Shown here: positions 27,390-36,095 of the stretch, in pieces
Numbering within the stretch: the first letter of the stretch is position 1
Layout of the letters: each line of letters begins with the position of its first letter
Assembly (NCBI RefSeq): GCF_002847285.1
Contig: NZ_CP025407.1
Location: 2,606,501-2,670,500 of the forward strand
Length of the DNA stretch: 64,000 nt
Reading direction: 5' to 3'
Origin: Streptomyces sp. CMB-StM0423
GTDB lineage: Bacteria > Actinomycetota > Actinomycetes > Streptomycetales > Streptomycetaceae
Notes under the pieces: model-generated
The model's database searches: none
The model's input: the letters and a program-made list of their open reading frames with translations, nothing else
Told to the model about the DNA's origin: nothing
Made by a program: the position numbers and the translations under genes

Positions 27390-28037
27390 TCAGTCGTTGG
27401 GGACGGTCTCGTACCGCGGGGTGTTCTCGGCCATCTGCTCCATGACGTCCTTGCGCTCGCGCTTGGAGAGCCGGTCGATGTAGAGCCGCCCGTAGAGGTG
27501 GTCGGTCTCGTGCTGCAGGCAGCGGGCGAAGTAGCCCGTGCCGGCCACCCGGAGGGGGTTGCCGTCGAGGTCCCGGCCGCTCACCACCGCGTAGTCGGGG
27601 CGGGCCAGCGACATGTACGCGCCGGGGACGGACAGGCAGCCCTCGTTGCCGTCGTCGAGCTGCCGGCGGTCGGCGGGCAGCTCCTCCAGCACGGGGTTGC
27701 ACACGGCGCCCACGTGCCGTACGCCGTCGTCGTCCGGGCAGTCGTAGACGAAGACCTTGAGGTCCACGCCGATCTGGTTGGCCGCGAGTCCCACGCCCTC
27801 CGCCGCCCGCTGGCTGGCGAACATGTCGTCCACGAGCCGCCGCAGCGCGTCGTCGAACTCCGTCACGTCCCGGCACTCGCGGTGCAGCACCGGATTGCCG
27901 ACCACCGTGATCGGCCGGGCCGTGCCCCGCTCGCGGGCCGCCCGCTCACGCGCCTCCGCGTCCGTCACGTCGTCGATGAACACGTCCGGCGACTCCGCTT
28001 CCCGCCCCGCCTGCTGCTGCTCCGCCTGCTGCGTCAT
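27390..28037 (-). CDS. def: Peptide deformylase
   Basis: 215 residues. It removes the formyl group from new proteins. All three motifs are intact: [10 protein letters not shown] at 81-90, EGCLSVPG at 132-139 with the metal-binding Cys, and QHETDH at 175-180 with the metal His pair and catalytic Glu. An acidic 40-residue N-terminal extension is longer than in E. coli Def. It stands alone with its own terminator. Confidence 0.95.
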   Translation of the reverse strand: MTQQAEQQQAGREAESPDVFIDDVTDAEARERAARERGTARPITVVGNPVLHRECRDVTEFDDALRRLVDDMFASQRAAEGVGLAANQIGVDLKVFVYDCPDDDGVRHVGAVCNPVLEELPADRRQLDDGNEGCLSVPGAYMSLARPDYAVVSGRDLDGNPLRVAGTGYFARCLQHETDHLYGRLYIDRLSKRERKDVMEQMAENTPRYETVPND

Positions 28038-28121
28038 GCTCGCCGCACGCCTTCCTGGTTCCCGCCCTCACGAGCTTTACGAAAAGACCGGAGTCCAGGG
28101 TACGGCCAGGTTCCGACAGCC

Positions 28122-29114
28122 TCAGACGACTTCCTCCAGATCCCGCCAGTCCCGGGTGTCCGGGCTGTCCGCCGCCCAGCTCTCCAGCAGCCCGCGTACC
28201 AGCGACGCGGGCGCGGCTATCCCGCACTCCCGCTCCGGCACCCACAGCCCGTCCTCGGTGCGGTGCACCAGCGGCCCCGGCTGGCCGGGCTCGCTGTGGT
28301 CGTGCGGGTCGAGGGTCGCCTGCAGCGAGCCCTCGGCGCTGGGCATGCAGCTCTCCGAGCAGGTACGGCAGAGCAGCCGCACCGACGACGACCAGTCCTC
28401 GGCCGCGTACCCCGCCTCGGCCGCCAGCAGCTCGACGGCGTCCCGGTCCGCCTCGGTGGCCGCCTCCAGCAGCACCACCCACGTCGGCACCGGCGAGGGC
28501 GCCCAGAGCTCTATCTCGTCGAAGACCGGGTACGAGGGCCCCGCCAGCGTGGCCCGCTCGCCGTGCGGCACCCCGTCGTGCAGCACGACCTCGCCCCAGC
28601 GCCGCCCCGACGACGGCAGCGGGATGCTCTGCACCTCGATCCGCGCCGGGTCGAGACGGCGGCCCCAGACGACCTCCGCCTCGCCCTCGGGCGACAGCCG
28701 CACCGCGGCGCTGCCCAGCTCCATGTCCTCCGGCGGGTCGGTGGCCCCCTGGTGCGCGGCGCCGCCGGGCACGCTCAGCCCGTACGCCTGCCAGGCCCGC
28801 CGCGCCAGCGGCCAGTCCTGGAGCGCGGTGGCGGCGATGCCGACGTTCCACCAGTCGGGCGCGCCGGTCTCGCGGTCGAGCAGCGCGACAGCCCGCAGGC
28901 CCGCGGCGCGCGCCTGCTCCCAGTCGTGCCGGAACTTGTGCAGCAGCGCAAGGTTGAACCACGACTCCGACAGCCAGGGCTCCAGGCCCGCGGCACGGGT
29001 GAGCAGCGCGCCCGCGTCGTCGTACCGGCCGTCGCCGATCAACGTGAACGCGCGGTCGGTCGCCTGCCGCCACGAGGCGGAGGGCCGATGCCGTGTTCTG
29101 CCGAAGATCCTCAC
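28122..29114 (-). CDS. Tetratricopeptide-repeat protein of unknown function
   Basis: 330 residues. TPR-like helical pairs occupy residues 18-140 (AFTLIGDGRYDDAGALLTRA, SWFNLALLHKFRHDWEQARA). A beta-rich half follows with Cys-rich LLCRTCSESCMP, which may bind metal. The GTG at 29114 begins VRIFGRTRHRPSASWRQATD, the N-terminus I recall for Streptomyces relatives, with AGGA just upstream. No enzyme motif is present. It lies between def and the HD-domain genes, all on the minus strand. Confidence 0.8.
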   Translation of the reverse strand: MRIFGRTRHRPSASWRQATDRAFTLIGDGRYDDAGALLTRAAGLEPWLSESWFNLALLHKFRHDWEQARAAGLRAVALLDRETGAPDWWNVGIAATALQDWPLARRAWQAYGLSVPGGAAHQGATDPPEDMELGSAAVRLSPEGEAEVVWGRRLDPARIEVQSIPLPSSGRRWGEVVLHDGVPHGERATLAGPSYPVFDEIELWAPSPVPTWVVLLEAATEADRDAVELLAAEAGYAAEDWSSSVRLLCRTCSESCMPSAEGSLQATLDPHDHSEPGQPGPLVHRTEDGLWVPERECGIAAPASLVRGLLESWAADSPDTRDWRDLEEVV

Positions 29115-29278
29115 GATTCCTGCCTGCCGTCTTTGACTCCAGGATGACCACTGTGCGGCCCGTCCGCACGGCGTGCTCTCCCGGGGGGCGCCGTTGCTCC
29201 CCGCAACTTCCTGTCCGCTCGGGTGCCGGGCTATGCCCGCATCCAACCACGCGGTGCCGTACACCCGCTTCTTACCGG

Positions 29279-30592
29279 TCAGTTCGCGCACGCGCCACTC
29301 GCCAGCACCTCCCGCAGCGCGTCCACCACCACCGGGTCGTACTCGGCGCGAGCCGCCAGCCGCAGCCGCTCCAGGGCCGCCAGCGGCCCGGCGGCGACCG
29401 CGCCCTCACCCTTCGCGTTCCCCGTCACCAGCAGGTCGTATGCGGCCGCCACGCGGACGATACGGGCCGCGACCGGCTGGTCACGGTACGGCTCCGCCTG
29501 CCGCTCCACGACGACGGCGACCTCGGCGGCCACCCCGGTCTGCCGCACCACCGCGCCGCCGAGCAGGGCGATGCGCCGCCGATCGGCGAGGCTCTCGGCG
29601 CCGGGCGGCAGCGTCCCGTCGCCGCCGGGCGGCACGGGGTCGGCCAGGGACAGCTTGCCGAGGTCGTGCATGAGCGCGGCCTGCTCCAGCACGTCCAGCT
29701 CCCGCTCGGAGAGCCCCCGCACCCGGCCGATCGCCCGGCTCAGGGCGGCGACACGGCGGGCGTGGCCCTGGCTGTGGTAGCCGGCCATCTCGGTCGCGCG
29801 GGCCAGGGAGGCGATGGTCTGGCGGTACGTGCGGCGTACCGCGGCGTAGCGGCGGAGCGAGACCTGGGTGAGCAGCAGCGGCAGGCTCAGCACGGGCAGC
29901 GCCCACGGCCCGGCCACCTGCGCGGCCAGCGCGATGACGACGCCGGTCGCGCACATCGCGGAGCCGACGCCGGGCAGCGCGCGCAGCTCGTCGCGGAGCA
30001 GGGGGCCGTACGGCCAGCCGGTGCGGGCCCGGGCGAGGCAGGCGGCGAGCACGGCGTCGCAGAGCGCGGTCAGGGCGAGGACGCCGAGCAGCGCCAGTAC
30101 GTAGCCGGGGCCCACGGCGAGGCCCGCGACGGGGCCGCCGTCGCCCTCGCCGGGGGCGCCGGCGCACAGGGGGCGGCAGCAGGCGGCCGCGAAGGCGGTG
30201 CCGAGGACCCGGCGTACCAGGTGCTCGGCGGTGGGGGCGCGGCCCCGGGCGACGTGCGGGACGGCGCCGACGACGGTGGCGGTGAAGGACACGGCGGCGA
30301 TCTCCAGGACCGCTCCCCCCGCCGCGTCCGCGGGGATGCAGAGCAGCGCGTACCCGAGGGCGCCGGCGGTCGCCAACGGCGCGGGGATGCGCGCGGGGGC
30401 GCCCGCGCGGTGGTCGCCCGCCACCTCGCCGAGCACGATGAGGAGGCCGAAGGCGAGCGCGGCCTCGGGCTGGGCGAGACCGTGCGCGAGCGTCCAGCAG
30501 AACCCGGCCGCGGTCGCCGCCCCGGCGGCCCCGACCGCCACGCGCACCTCGGGCGGAGTCCGGTGGCGGGCGCGGCGAACCGATTCACTCAC
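29279..30592 (-). CDS. Membrane HD-domain protein without the GYP motif
   Basis: 437 residues: about seven hydrophobic segments up to residue 240, then a cytosolic HD domain (HSQGHARRVAALSRAIGRVR, LEQAALMHDLGKLSLADP). The HHE..DGxGYP signature of cyclic-di-GMP phosphodiesterases is missing, so catalysis on cyclic di-GMP is doubtful. The GTG start overlaps the stop of the preceding HD-GYP gene (GTGA), so the two are made together and may form a hetero-complex. Confidence 0.85.
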   Translation of the reverse strand: MSESVRRARHRTPPEVRVAVGAAGAATAAGFCWTLAHGLAQPEAALAFGLLIVLGEVAGDHRAGAPARIPAPLATAGALGYALLCIPADAAGGAVLEIAAVSFTATVVGAVPHVARGRAPTAEHLVRRVLGTAFAAACCRPLCAGAPGEGDGGPVAGLAVGPGYVLALLGVLALTALCDAVLAACLARARTGWPYGPLLRDELRALPGVGSAMCATGVVIALAAQVAGPWALPVLSLPLLLTQVSLRRYAAVRRTYRQTIASLARATEMAGYHSQGHARRVAALSRAIGRVRGLSERELDVLEQAALMHDLGKLSLADPVPPGGDGTLPPGAESLADRRRIALLGGAVVRQTGVAAEVAVVVERQAEPYRDQPVAARIVRVAAAYDLLVTGNAKGEGAVAAGPLAALERLRLAARAEYDPVVVDALREVLASGACAN

Positions 30593-31977
30593 GGGGCGCC
30601 ACCGCTGCGTACGACGTCCGCCGTACCGCCCGCCGCGCCGTCCGCGCGCCGCTCCCCGGCCCCGCCGCGCAGCGGCGCGGGGACCGCGGCCGGCTCATCC
30701 GCGGTGACCTCGGCATGCCAGCCGCGGCGCTCGATCGCGCCGGCCAGCGCGCGCACCATCCGGGGGTCGAACTGCGCCCCCGCGCACCGCCGCAGCTCCG
30801 CCAGCGCCGCGGGCACCTCGCGCGCGCGGCGGTAGGAACGGGTCGACGTCATGGCGTCGAAGGCGTCGGCGACCGCCACCACCCGGGCGTATTCCGGAAT
30901 CCGCTCGCCGGTGAGCCCGTACGGGTAACCGCCGCCGTCCATCCGCTCGTGGTGGTGGAGGATCGCCGAGCGCACCTCCTCCAGGAAGCCGATGCCGCGG
31001 ACGATCTCGTGCCCGTACTCCGGGTGCAGCTCGATGATCCGCCGCTCCTCCGGCGTCAGCGGCCCGTCCTTGCACAGGATGCGCGTCGGCACGCCGAGCT
31101 TGCCCACGTCGTGCAGGATCCCGGCGAACCGCAGGACCTCCTGCCGCCGCTCGTCCATGCCCAGCTCGCGCGCGATGAGCACCGACGCGCGGCCGACCCG
31201 CTCGCTGTGCCCGCGGGTGTAGCGGTCCTTGATGTCGACGGCCTGCACCAGCGCGCGGATCGTCGCCTGGTGCGCCGCGCGTTCGCGGTTGGCCTGGGCG
31301 AACGCCCAGCAGGAGATGGCCATCGGCAGCAGGACGAGCAGCCCGCTGGCGGGTCCGTGCGGACTGTGCCAGAGCATCGCCATCATCAGCCCGGCGAGCC
31401 CGTGCACGAGGTACGTGCCCGCCGCCGCGGGCGCGCCCGCGAGGGCCGCGCGCGGGGAGCGGCGCTCGGCGGCGGCCGTCATCAGGGCGGCCAGGCAGGT
31501 GAGTACGGCCCAGAAGGCCGCGACCGCGGCGAGCGCGGCGGGCAGGAGCTCGGGGAACCCGGCCTCGCCGAGCCTGGCGTCCCCGGGCATGCGCCCGGCG
31601 GCGTACGCGGCAGCCCAGCCGGCGAGCGCCAGTTCCGCGGCCCGCCACAGCCGCCGCGGGGCGGCGGGCTGTTCGGAGATCCGGGCGGTCAGCGCGCCCG
31701 GAAGGGGGACGAGGGCCGCCGCGGAGGGCGGCAGCAGAAACGCTCCTGCTAGGAGGACGGGGAAGAACGCGCCGATACCGTCGGGCACCCGTCCCGCCAG
31801 CGGCGGGACGCGCCAGAGGATTTCACCGGCCGCGTAGACGGCGGCCAGCAGGGCCAGCGCCGCCCAGGGGGTGGCGGCCCCGGGCCGCAGCGCGGGAGCG
31901 GCGCACGCCGCGGTGGCGAGCAGTGCGCACAGCAGACAGCCGCGCCCGGCCGCACAGACCTGCGCCACCTGCCCCAT
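30589..31977 (-). CDS. Membrane HD-GYP domain protein
   Basis: 462 residues with about eight hydrophobic segments (1-215), then a complete HD-GYP domain: HSERVGRASVLIARELGMDE, FAGILHDVGKLGVP, HPEYGHEI and HHHERMDGGGYPYGL. Such domains hydrolyse cyclic di-GMP; this one may do so near the membrane. The ATG at 31977 is chosen behind GTGGGG. It follows rsrA by 96 bases on the same strand, a conserved neighbourhood in Streptomyces. Confidence 0.88.
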   Translation of the reverse strand: MGQVAQVCAAGRGCLLCALLATAACAAPALRPGAATPWAALALLAAVYAAGEILWRVPPLAGRVPDGIGAFFPVLLAGAFLLPPSAAALVPLPGALTARISEQPAAPRRLWRAAELALAGWAAAYAAGRMPGDARLGEAGFPELLPAALAAVAAFWAVLTCLAALMTAAAERRSPRAALAGAPAAAGTYLVHGLAGLMMAMLWHSPHGPASGLLVLLPMAISCWAFAQANRERAAHQATIRALVQAVDIKDRYTRGHSERVGRASVLIARELGMDERRQEVLRFAGILHDVGKLGVPTRILCKDGPLTPEERRIIELHPEYGHEIVRGIGFLEEVRSAILHHHERMDGGGYPYGLTGERIPEYARVVAVADAFDAMTSTRSYRRAREVPAALAELRRCAGAQFDPRMVRALAGAIERRGWHAEVTADEPAAVPAPLRGGAGERRADGAAGGTADVVRSGGAP

Positions 31978-32073
31978 GCGCCCCACGCTCCTCGTCCCCG
32001 CTGTACTCCGTACGAGTTGGGGAGCATAGGGCGGCACCTACGGCCGAATGGGGCGCAGTTGCGTAAAAGAACA

Positions 32074-32415
32074 CTACGAGGCGGGTGGATTCGCACCTTC
32101 GAGTGACGTGGGACGGCCCTCGTCCCCGGCGTCGAGCACCGGCTGCTCCGGTACCTCGTCGCCGGACCTGATGGTGTCGATCCGGCCCATCACCTTCGCG
32201 CGCAGATCCGCAGGTACGTCGTCCTGCCCGCAGCAGCGCTTGACGAGCTTCTTCACGGCCTGCTCCAGGCCGTACTTCTCCAGACAGGGGCTGCATTCGT
32301 CGAAGTGGACCTGGAACTTCGCGCAGTCGCCTTCGGGCATCTCCTTGTCGAGATACTCGTAGAGGTGGTCGAGGACCTCTGAGCAATCCGTCTCATGCGA
32401 CTCGCCGCAGCTCAT
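32074..32415 (-). CDS. rsrA: Redox-sensing zinc anti-sigma factor RsrA
   Basis: A 113-residue ZAS-domain protein. The core H-x3-C-x2-C lies in HFDECSPC, with further cysteines at 3 and 11 and the CC pair in [10 protein letters not shown]. Reduced RsrA holds zinc and binds SigR; disulfide stress forms the trigger disulfide, expels zinc and frees SigR. The ATG overlaps the sigR stop by four bases (ATGA). Confidence 0.95.
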   Translation of the reverse strand: MSCGESHETDCSEVLDHLYEYLDKEMPEGDCAKFQVHFDECSPCLEKYGLEQAVKKLVKRCCGQDDVPADLRAKVMGRIDTIRSGDEVPEQPVLDAGDEGRPTSLEGANPPAS

Positions 32416-33095
32416 GATCCCGAACCCTTTCCCGTGTGCGACCCGGCCGACTCAGGGCCGGCACCCGCCGGCATCAGGCCGCGCTCCTGCGCGTAGTCCT
32501 CCAGGAGACCGCGCAACTGGCGGCGACCGCGGTGCAGCCGGGACATGACCGTACCGATCGGTGTCCCCATGATGTCCGCGATCTCCTTGTAGGCAAAGCC
32601 CTCGACGTCCGCCAGATAGACCGCGATCCGGAACTCCTCCGGGATCGCCTGGAGGGCCTCCTTCACGTCCGAGTCCGGCAGGTGGTCGAGCGCCTGGGCC
32701 TCGGCGGAGCGCAGGCCGGTCGACATGTGCGACTCGGCGCGCGCGAGCTGCCAGTCCTCGATCTCCTCGGCGGCACTGCGCTGGGGCTCACGCTGCTTCT
32801 TGCGGTACGAGTTGATGAACGTGTTGGTCAGGATGCGATAGAGCCACGCCTTCAGGTTCGTGCCCTCGCGGAACTGGTGGAAGGACGCGTACGCCTTGGC
32901 ATAGGTCTCCTGCACCAGGTCCTCTGCGTCGGCGGGATTGCGCGTCATGCGCAGCGCGGCCGAGTACATCTGGTCGAGGAACTGGAGCGCGTCGCGCTCG
33001 AAGCGCGCGTTCCGCTCGGTGGACGTCTCCTCGGGCGTCTTCGGCCCCTCGGCCGCCCCGCCCTTCCCCGTGTCGGTCCCAGTGACGAGACCCAC
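32412..33095 (-). CDS. sigR: Thiol-oxidative-stress sigma factor SigR
   Basis: A 227-residue ECF sigma factor, the same length I recall for S. coelicolor SigR. Region 2 spans [20 protein letters not shown] to [20 protein letters not shown]; region 4 spans [20 protein letters not shown] to [20 protein letters not shown]. The GTG at 33095 has GGAGGA directly upstream. The frame stays open to an ATG at 33230 (behind GAAGGGAAA) and a GTG at 33251, which would give the longer SigR' form (45 or 52 extra residues) from the stress-induced promoter at 33270-33295. Confidence 0.95.
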   Translation of the reverse strand: MGLVTGTDTGKGGAAEGPKTPEETSTERNARFERDALQFLDQMYSAALRMTRNPADAEDLVQETYAKAYASFHQFREGTNLKAWLYRILTNTFINSYRKKQREPQRSAAEEIEDWQLARAESHMSTGLRSAEAQALDHLPDSDVKEALQAIPEEFRIAVYLADVEGFAYKEIADIMGTPIGTVMSRLHRGRRQLRGLLEDYAQERGLMPAGAGPESAGSHTGKGSGS

Positions 33096-33269
33096 CTCCT
33101 CCAGCACCGTGGTAGAGCCTCCCGTGGCCCCGTACGGTTCGGAGGATAGACGACGTACGTGCACATCCGCCGCCCAGTACTTCTCCGCTGCCTCCGGCTG
33201 CGGACGCGACGGGCATGCGACCCCGGTCATGCGTTTCCCTTCGACGATCACGTGACGTACACCGGTGAG

Positions 33270-33295
33270 AACGCACGCCGCCGATGCCACATTCC
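33270..33295 (-). promoter_or_regulatory. SigR-dependent autoregulatory promoter of sigR
   Basis: On the minus strand GGAAT (33295-33291) is followed by exactly 18 bases and GTT (33272-33270), a perfect match to the SigR promoter motif. Transcription would begin near 33263, just upstream of the SigR' starts. Confidence 0.9.
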
Positions 33296-33444
33296 CCGGG
33301 CGGACCGTACGCGGCGGCGCCGGGTACGGGTCCGGGCCTGCCCGGACGGGTGGCGAAGGGGCGCGGGCGGAGGGGTGCACGGATCCGCGACGTCCCCTGT
33401 GCGGGAGCGCGGGGGGCGGGTGCCGCTCGCCTAGATTGTGGTGC

Positions 33445-34077
33445 GTGAAGCCCACCACCCAGACCGTCCCCACCCCGCCGGGTGACGCCCGCATCACCTG
33501 GCACCGGGCCGCCCGCCCGCGGCTGGTGCTCGCGCTGAGCCACGGCGCCGGCGGCGGCATCGAGGCCCGCGACCTGCGGGCGCTGGCCGGCGCGCTGCCT
33601 GCCGAGGGGGTCACCGTCGCGCTCGTCGAGCAGCCGTGGCGGGTCGCGGGACGCAAGCTGGCGCCCGCGCCCAAGACCCTGGACGCCGGCTGGACGGCGC
33701 TGTGGCCCGCCCTGGAGAAGCCCGGCGTGCCGGTCGTCGCGGGCGGCCGGAGCGCGGGCGCCCGGGTCGCGTGCCGTACGGCCCGGGACCTCGGCGCCCG
33801 GGCGGTGCTCGCCCTGGCCTTCCCGCTGCACCCGCCGGGCAAGCCGGAGAAGTCCCGGCTGGCGGAGTTGCTGGACGCCGGGGTGCCGACCCGCGTGGTG
33901 CAGGGCGAGCGCGACCCGTTCGGCGGCCCCGCGGAGTTCCCCGCGGACGTCGACGTCGTGCCCGTGCCGTACGCGGACCACGGCTTCGCCGTGGCCAGGA
34001 GCGCGCCGCCCGACGACGCGGACACCGCCGCCACGATCACCGCCGCCGCCGCGGATTGGCTCGCCGGCCTGCGCTGA
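33445..34077 (+). CDS. Alpha/beta-fold serine hydrolase
   Basis: A 210-residue hydrolase of the KANL3/Tex30-like group. The oxyanion region is [16 protein letters not shown], the nucleophile elbow [12 protein letters not shown], the acid near QGERDPFGG and the His in YADHGF. The GTG at 33445 follows a -10-like TAGATT (33432-33437) by seven bases with no ribosome-binding site, so the mRNA is probably leaderless. It is divergent from sigR. The substrate is unknown. Confidence 0.85.
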   Translation: MKPTTQTVPTPPGDARITWHRAARPRLVLALSHGAGGGIEARDLRALAGALPAEGVTVALVEQPWRVAGRKLAPAPKTLDAGWTALWPALEKPGVPVVAGGRSAGARVACRTARDLGARAVLALAFPLHPPGKPEKSRLAELLDAGVPTRVVQGERDPFGGPAEFPADVDVVPVPYADHGFAVARSAPPDDADTAATITAAAADWLAGLR

Positions 34078-34136
34078 CGCCCGGCGTGCTCCGTACCCGC
34101 GCCACCGCCGCCCCGCCCCGCTGAGCGTCGTGCCGA

Positions 34137-34229
34137 TCAGTCGGCCTTGAGCTTCTTCTTCGCGTGGGCACGGGCCATCAGGATGATGAGCACGAAGACG
34201 GCGGCGAGAACGCAGAGCACGACGATCAC
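34137..34229 (-). CDS. Small single-span membrane protein, start uncertain
   Basis: From the GTG at 34229 the frame encodes 30 residues: a hydrophobic helix (VIVVLCVLAAVFVLIILMAR) and a basic tail HAKKKLKAD. The frame is open further upstream (FGGETSGAT precedes it), but no standard start codon with a ribosome-binding site is visible there, so the true N-terminus may lie up to 60 bases further right. Helix plus KKK tail looks like a real tail-anchored or single-pass peptide. Function unknown. Confidence 0.45.
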   Translation of the reverse strand: MIVVLCVLAAVFVLIILMARAHAKKKLKAD

Positions 34230-34356
34230 CGTCGCGCCACTGGTCTCGCCGCCGAAGCCCCGCCCCGGCCCCGGCGCGCGAGTAAGTCGGGAACGTCCTG
34301 AAGGCAGGTCATGAGCGGGCAGCTCAGGCCGTAGGAGAACGGGGACGGATCCGGCC

Positions 34357-35178
34357 CTAGAACAGGGTCTCCTCCTCCGGCGCCGCTATCTCCTCCACCA
34401 GGTCCGCGCCGTTGTTGCGCACGTCACTCACCTGTGTCGACACCGGGAACGCCCGCAGCAGCCCCGCCGGCGGCGGGGTCAGCAGTTCACGCAGGGCCTC
34501 CGGGTCCTTGTTGGCCGGGTCGAGCCAGGCGTCCCAGCGGTCCGGGGGGAGCATCAGCGGCATCCGCGGGTGGATCTCGGCGAGGGTGTGCGGCCCCGAC
34601 TCCCCCGCGGAACCGCCGGCCAGCTCCGTGGTCTCCGCCTCCGTCGTGACCACCGTGCACGTCACCCACCACGCGCGCGGGTCGTCGTCCGGCAGCGTCT
34701 TGTCCCGCCAGAACTCGAAGAGGCCGGCCATCGCGAAGACCGAGCCGTCGGCCGGGGTGACGAAGTACGGCTGCTTGCGGGGCCGCTTCTTCTTGCCCTG
34801 CTCCTCCAACTGCCGCTCGCCCTTGAACGTCAGCCACTCGAAGTAGCCGTCGGCCGGCAGCAGGCAGCGCCGGGAGGCGAACGCGCGGCGGTAGGCCGGC
34901 TTCTCGTGCACGGTCTCGGCCCTGGCGTTGATCATCTTCACGCCCAGGTCCGGGTTCTTCGCCCAGGACGGCACGAGGCCCCAGCGCAGCGCCCGCAACT
35001 GCCGCACGGGCCGGGGATCGTCCGAGTCCCGCTCGGGGCGCTCCAGCACCGCGTACACGTTCTTGGTGGGCGCCACGTTGTAGTCGGGCGCGAGCGTCTC
35101 CTCCGGGTCCCACTTCTCCACCTCGAAGAGGTCGACGAGGTCCTCGGGTTTCCTGCTCGCCGCGTACCGTCCGCACAT
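34357..35178 (-). CDS. SRAP-domain protein (YedK/HMCES family)
   Basis: 273 residues beginning MCGRY. After Met removal Cys2 is the catalytic nucleophile that crosslinks to abasic sites in single-stranded DNA. The conserved Asn and Glu/His elements are in APDYNVAPTKN, WGLVPSWAKN, MINARAETVHEKPAYRRAF and RRCLLPADGYFEWL. The ATG at 35178 is forced by the catalytic Cys at position 2. It protects replication forks from abasic lesions. Confidence 0.93.
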   Translation of the reverse strand: MCGRYAASRKPEDLVDLFEVEKWDPEETLAPDYNVAPTKNVYAVLERPERDSDDPRPVRQLRALRWGLVPSWAKNPDLGVKMINARAETVHEKPAYRRAFASRRCLLPADGYFEWLTFKGERQLEEQGKKKRPRKQPYFVTPADGSVFAMAGLFEFWRDKTLPDDDPRAWWVTCTVVTTEAETTELAGGSAGESGPHTLAEIHPRMPLMLPPDRWDAWLDPANKDPEALRELLTPPPAGLLRAFPVSTQVSDVRNNGADLVEEIAAPEEETLF

Positions 35179-35261
35179 GGGTGACAAGACTGCCACGCCC
35201 CTCTGACAGCCCGCACACGGTGCCTTGGCTACCCTGCTCGTCCGAGCACCTGGGAGGGCAC

Positions 35262-35975
35262 ATGGAAGGAACCAGCCTCGGCGAGCTGTGGGACCGCGTC
35301 GTCGGCACGCAGCCGGACCCCTCGGAGTGGCTGGTCGTGGTGACGGGGCTGGTGGCGCTTTCCGCCGTGCTGCCCTGGGGCATATGGCGGGTGGCGCGCA
35401 ACGCCGTCACCATCGCGCACGAGGGCGGCCACGGCCTCGTCGCCGTGCTGACCGGCCGCCGCCTGGAGGGCATACGCCTGCACTCCGACACCTCGGGCCT
35501 GACCGTCAGCCGCGGCAAGCCCTCCGGACTCGGCATGGTCCTCACCGCCGCCTCCGGCTACACCGCCCCGCCGCTGCTCGGCCTCGCCGGCGCCTGGCTG
35601 CTGGCCGACGGGCGCATCACGGCGGCGCTGTGGGGCGCGATCGCCCTGCTCGCGGCGATGCTGCTGATGATCCGGAACGCGTACGGGGTGGTGACCGTCG
35701 TCCTGACCGGGGCCGCGTTCTTCCTCGTCTCCTGGCTGACCGAGCCGGAGGTGCAGGCGGCGTTCGCGTACGGCGCCGTGTGGTTCCTGCTGCTCGGCGG
35801 GGTGCGACCGGTCTTCGAGCTGCAGCGCAAGCGGCGCCGCGGCGAGGCGCCGCAGTCCGACGCCGACCAGTTGGGGCGGCTGACGCACACCCCCGCCGGG
35901 CTGTGGGTGTTCCTGTTCTACGTCGTCGCGCTCTGCGCCCTCGCCGGCGGCGCCCGCTGGCTGCTCGACCTCTGA
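35262..35975 (+). CDS. M50B-like membrane metallopeptidase
   Basis: 237 residues with six hydrophobic segments. HEGGH in TIAHEGGHGLVAVLTGRRLE is the zinc-binding HExxH motif inside the second helix, as in site-2-protease relatives. This short family lacks a PDZ domain. GGGAGGG precedes the ATG. No substrate is evident. Confidence 0.85.
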   Translation: MEGTSLGELWDRVVGTQPDPSEWLVVVTGLVALSAVLPWGIWRVARNAVTIAHEGGHGLVAVLTGRRLEGIRLHSDTSGLTVSRGKPSGLGMVLTAASGYTAPPLLGLAGAWLLADGRITAALWGAIALLAAMLLMIRNAYGVVTVVLTGAAFFLVSWLTEPEVQAAFAYGAVWFLLLGGVRPVFELQRKRRRGEAPQSDADQLGRLTHTPAGLWVFLFYVVALCALAGGARWLLDL

Positions 35976-36017
35976 TCCGCCCGGCGCGCCCGCTCCCGCC
36001 CGCGACCCCGGCGCCTC

Positions 36018-36043
36018 CGTCCACAACCCGCCGGTTGTCCACA
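36018..36043 (+). promoter_or_regulatory. Two DnaA-box-like sequences upstream of aroA
   Basis: CCGTCCACA at 36018-36026 and TTGTCCACA at 36035-36043 are in the same orientation, 17 bases apart. The second equals the Streptomyces DnaA-box consensus. They lie 53-78 bases upstream of the aroA start. Confidence 0.5.
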
Positions 36044-36095
36044 GGCGGCGGGCGATCCCTGCGCGGGGCGGTCCGGCCCGCATAGGGTGAGTGCC

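Noticed and set aside
34311..34334. Seven-codon ORF on the plus strand with a possible ribosome-binding site
   Set aside because: Too short to support; no hairpin or downstream same-strand gene that it could control nearby.
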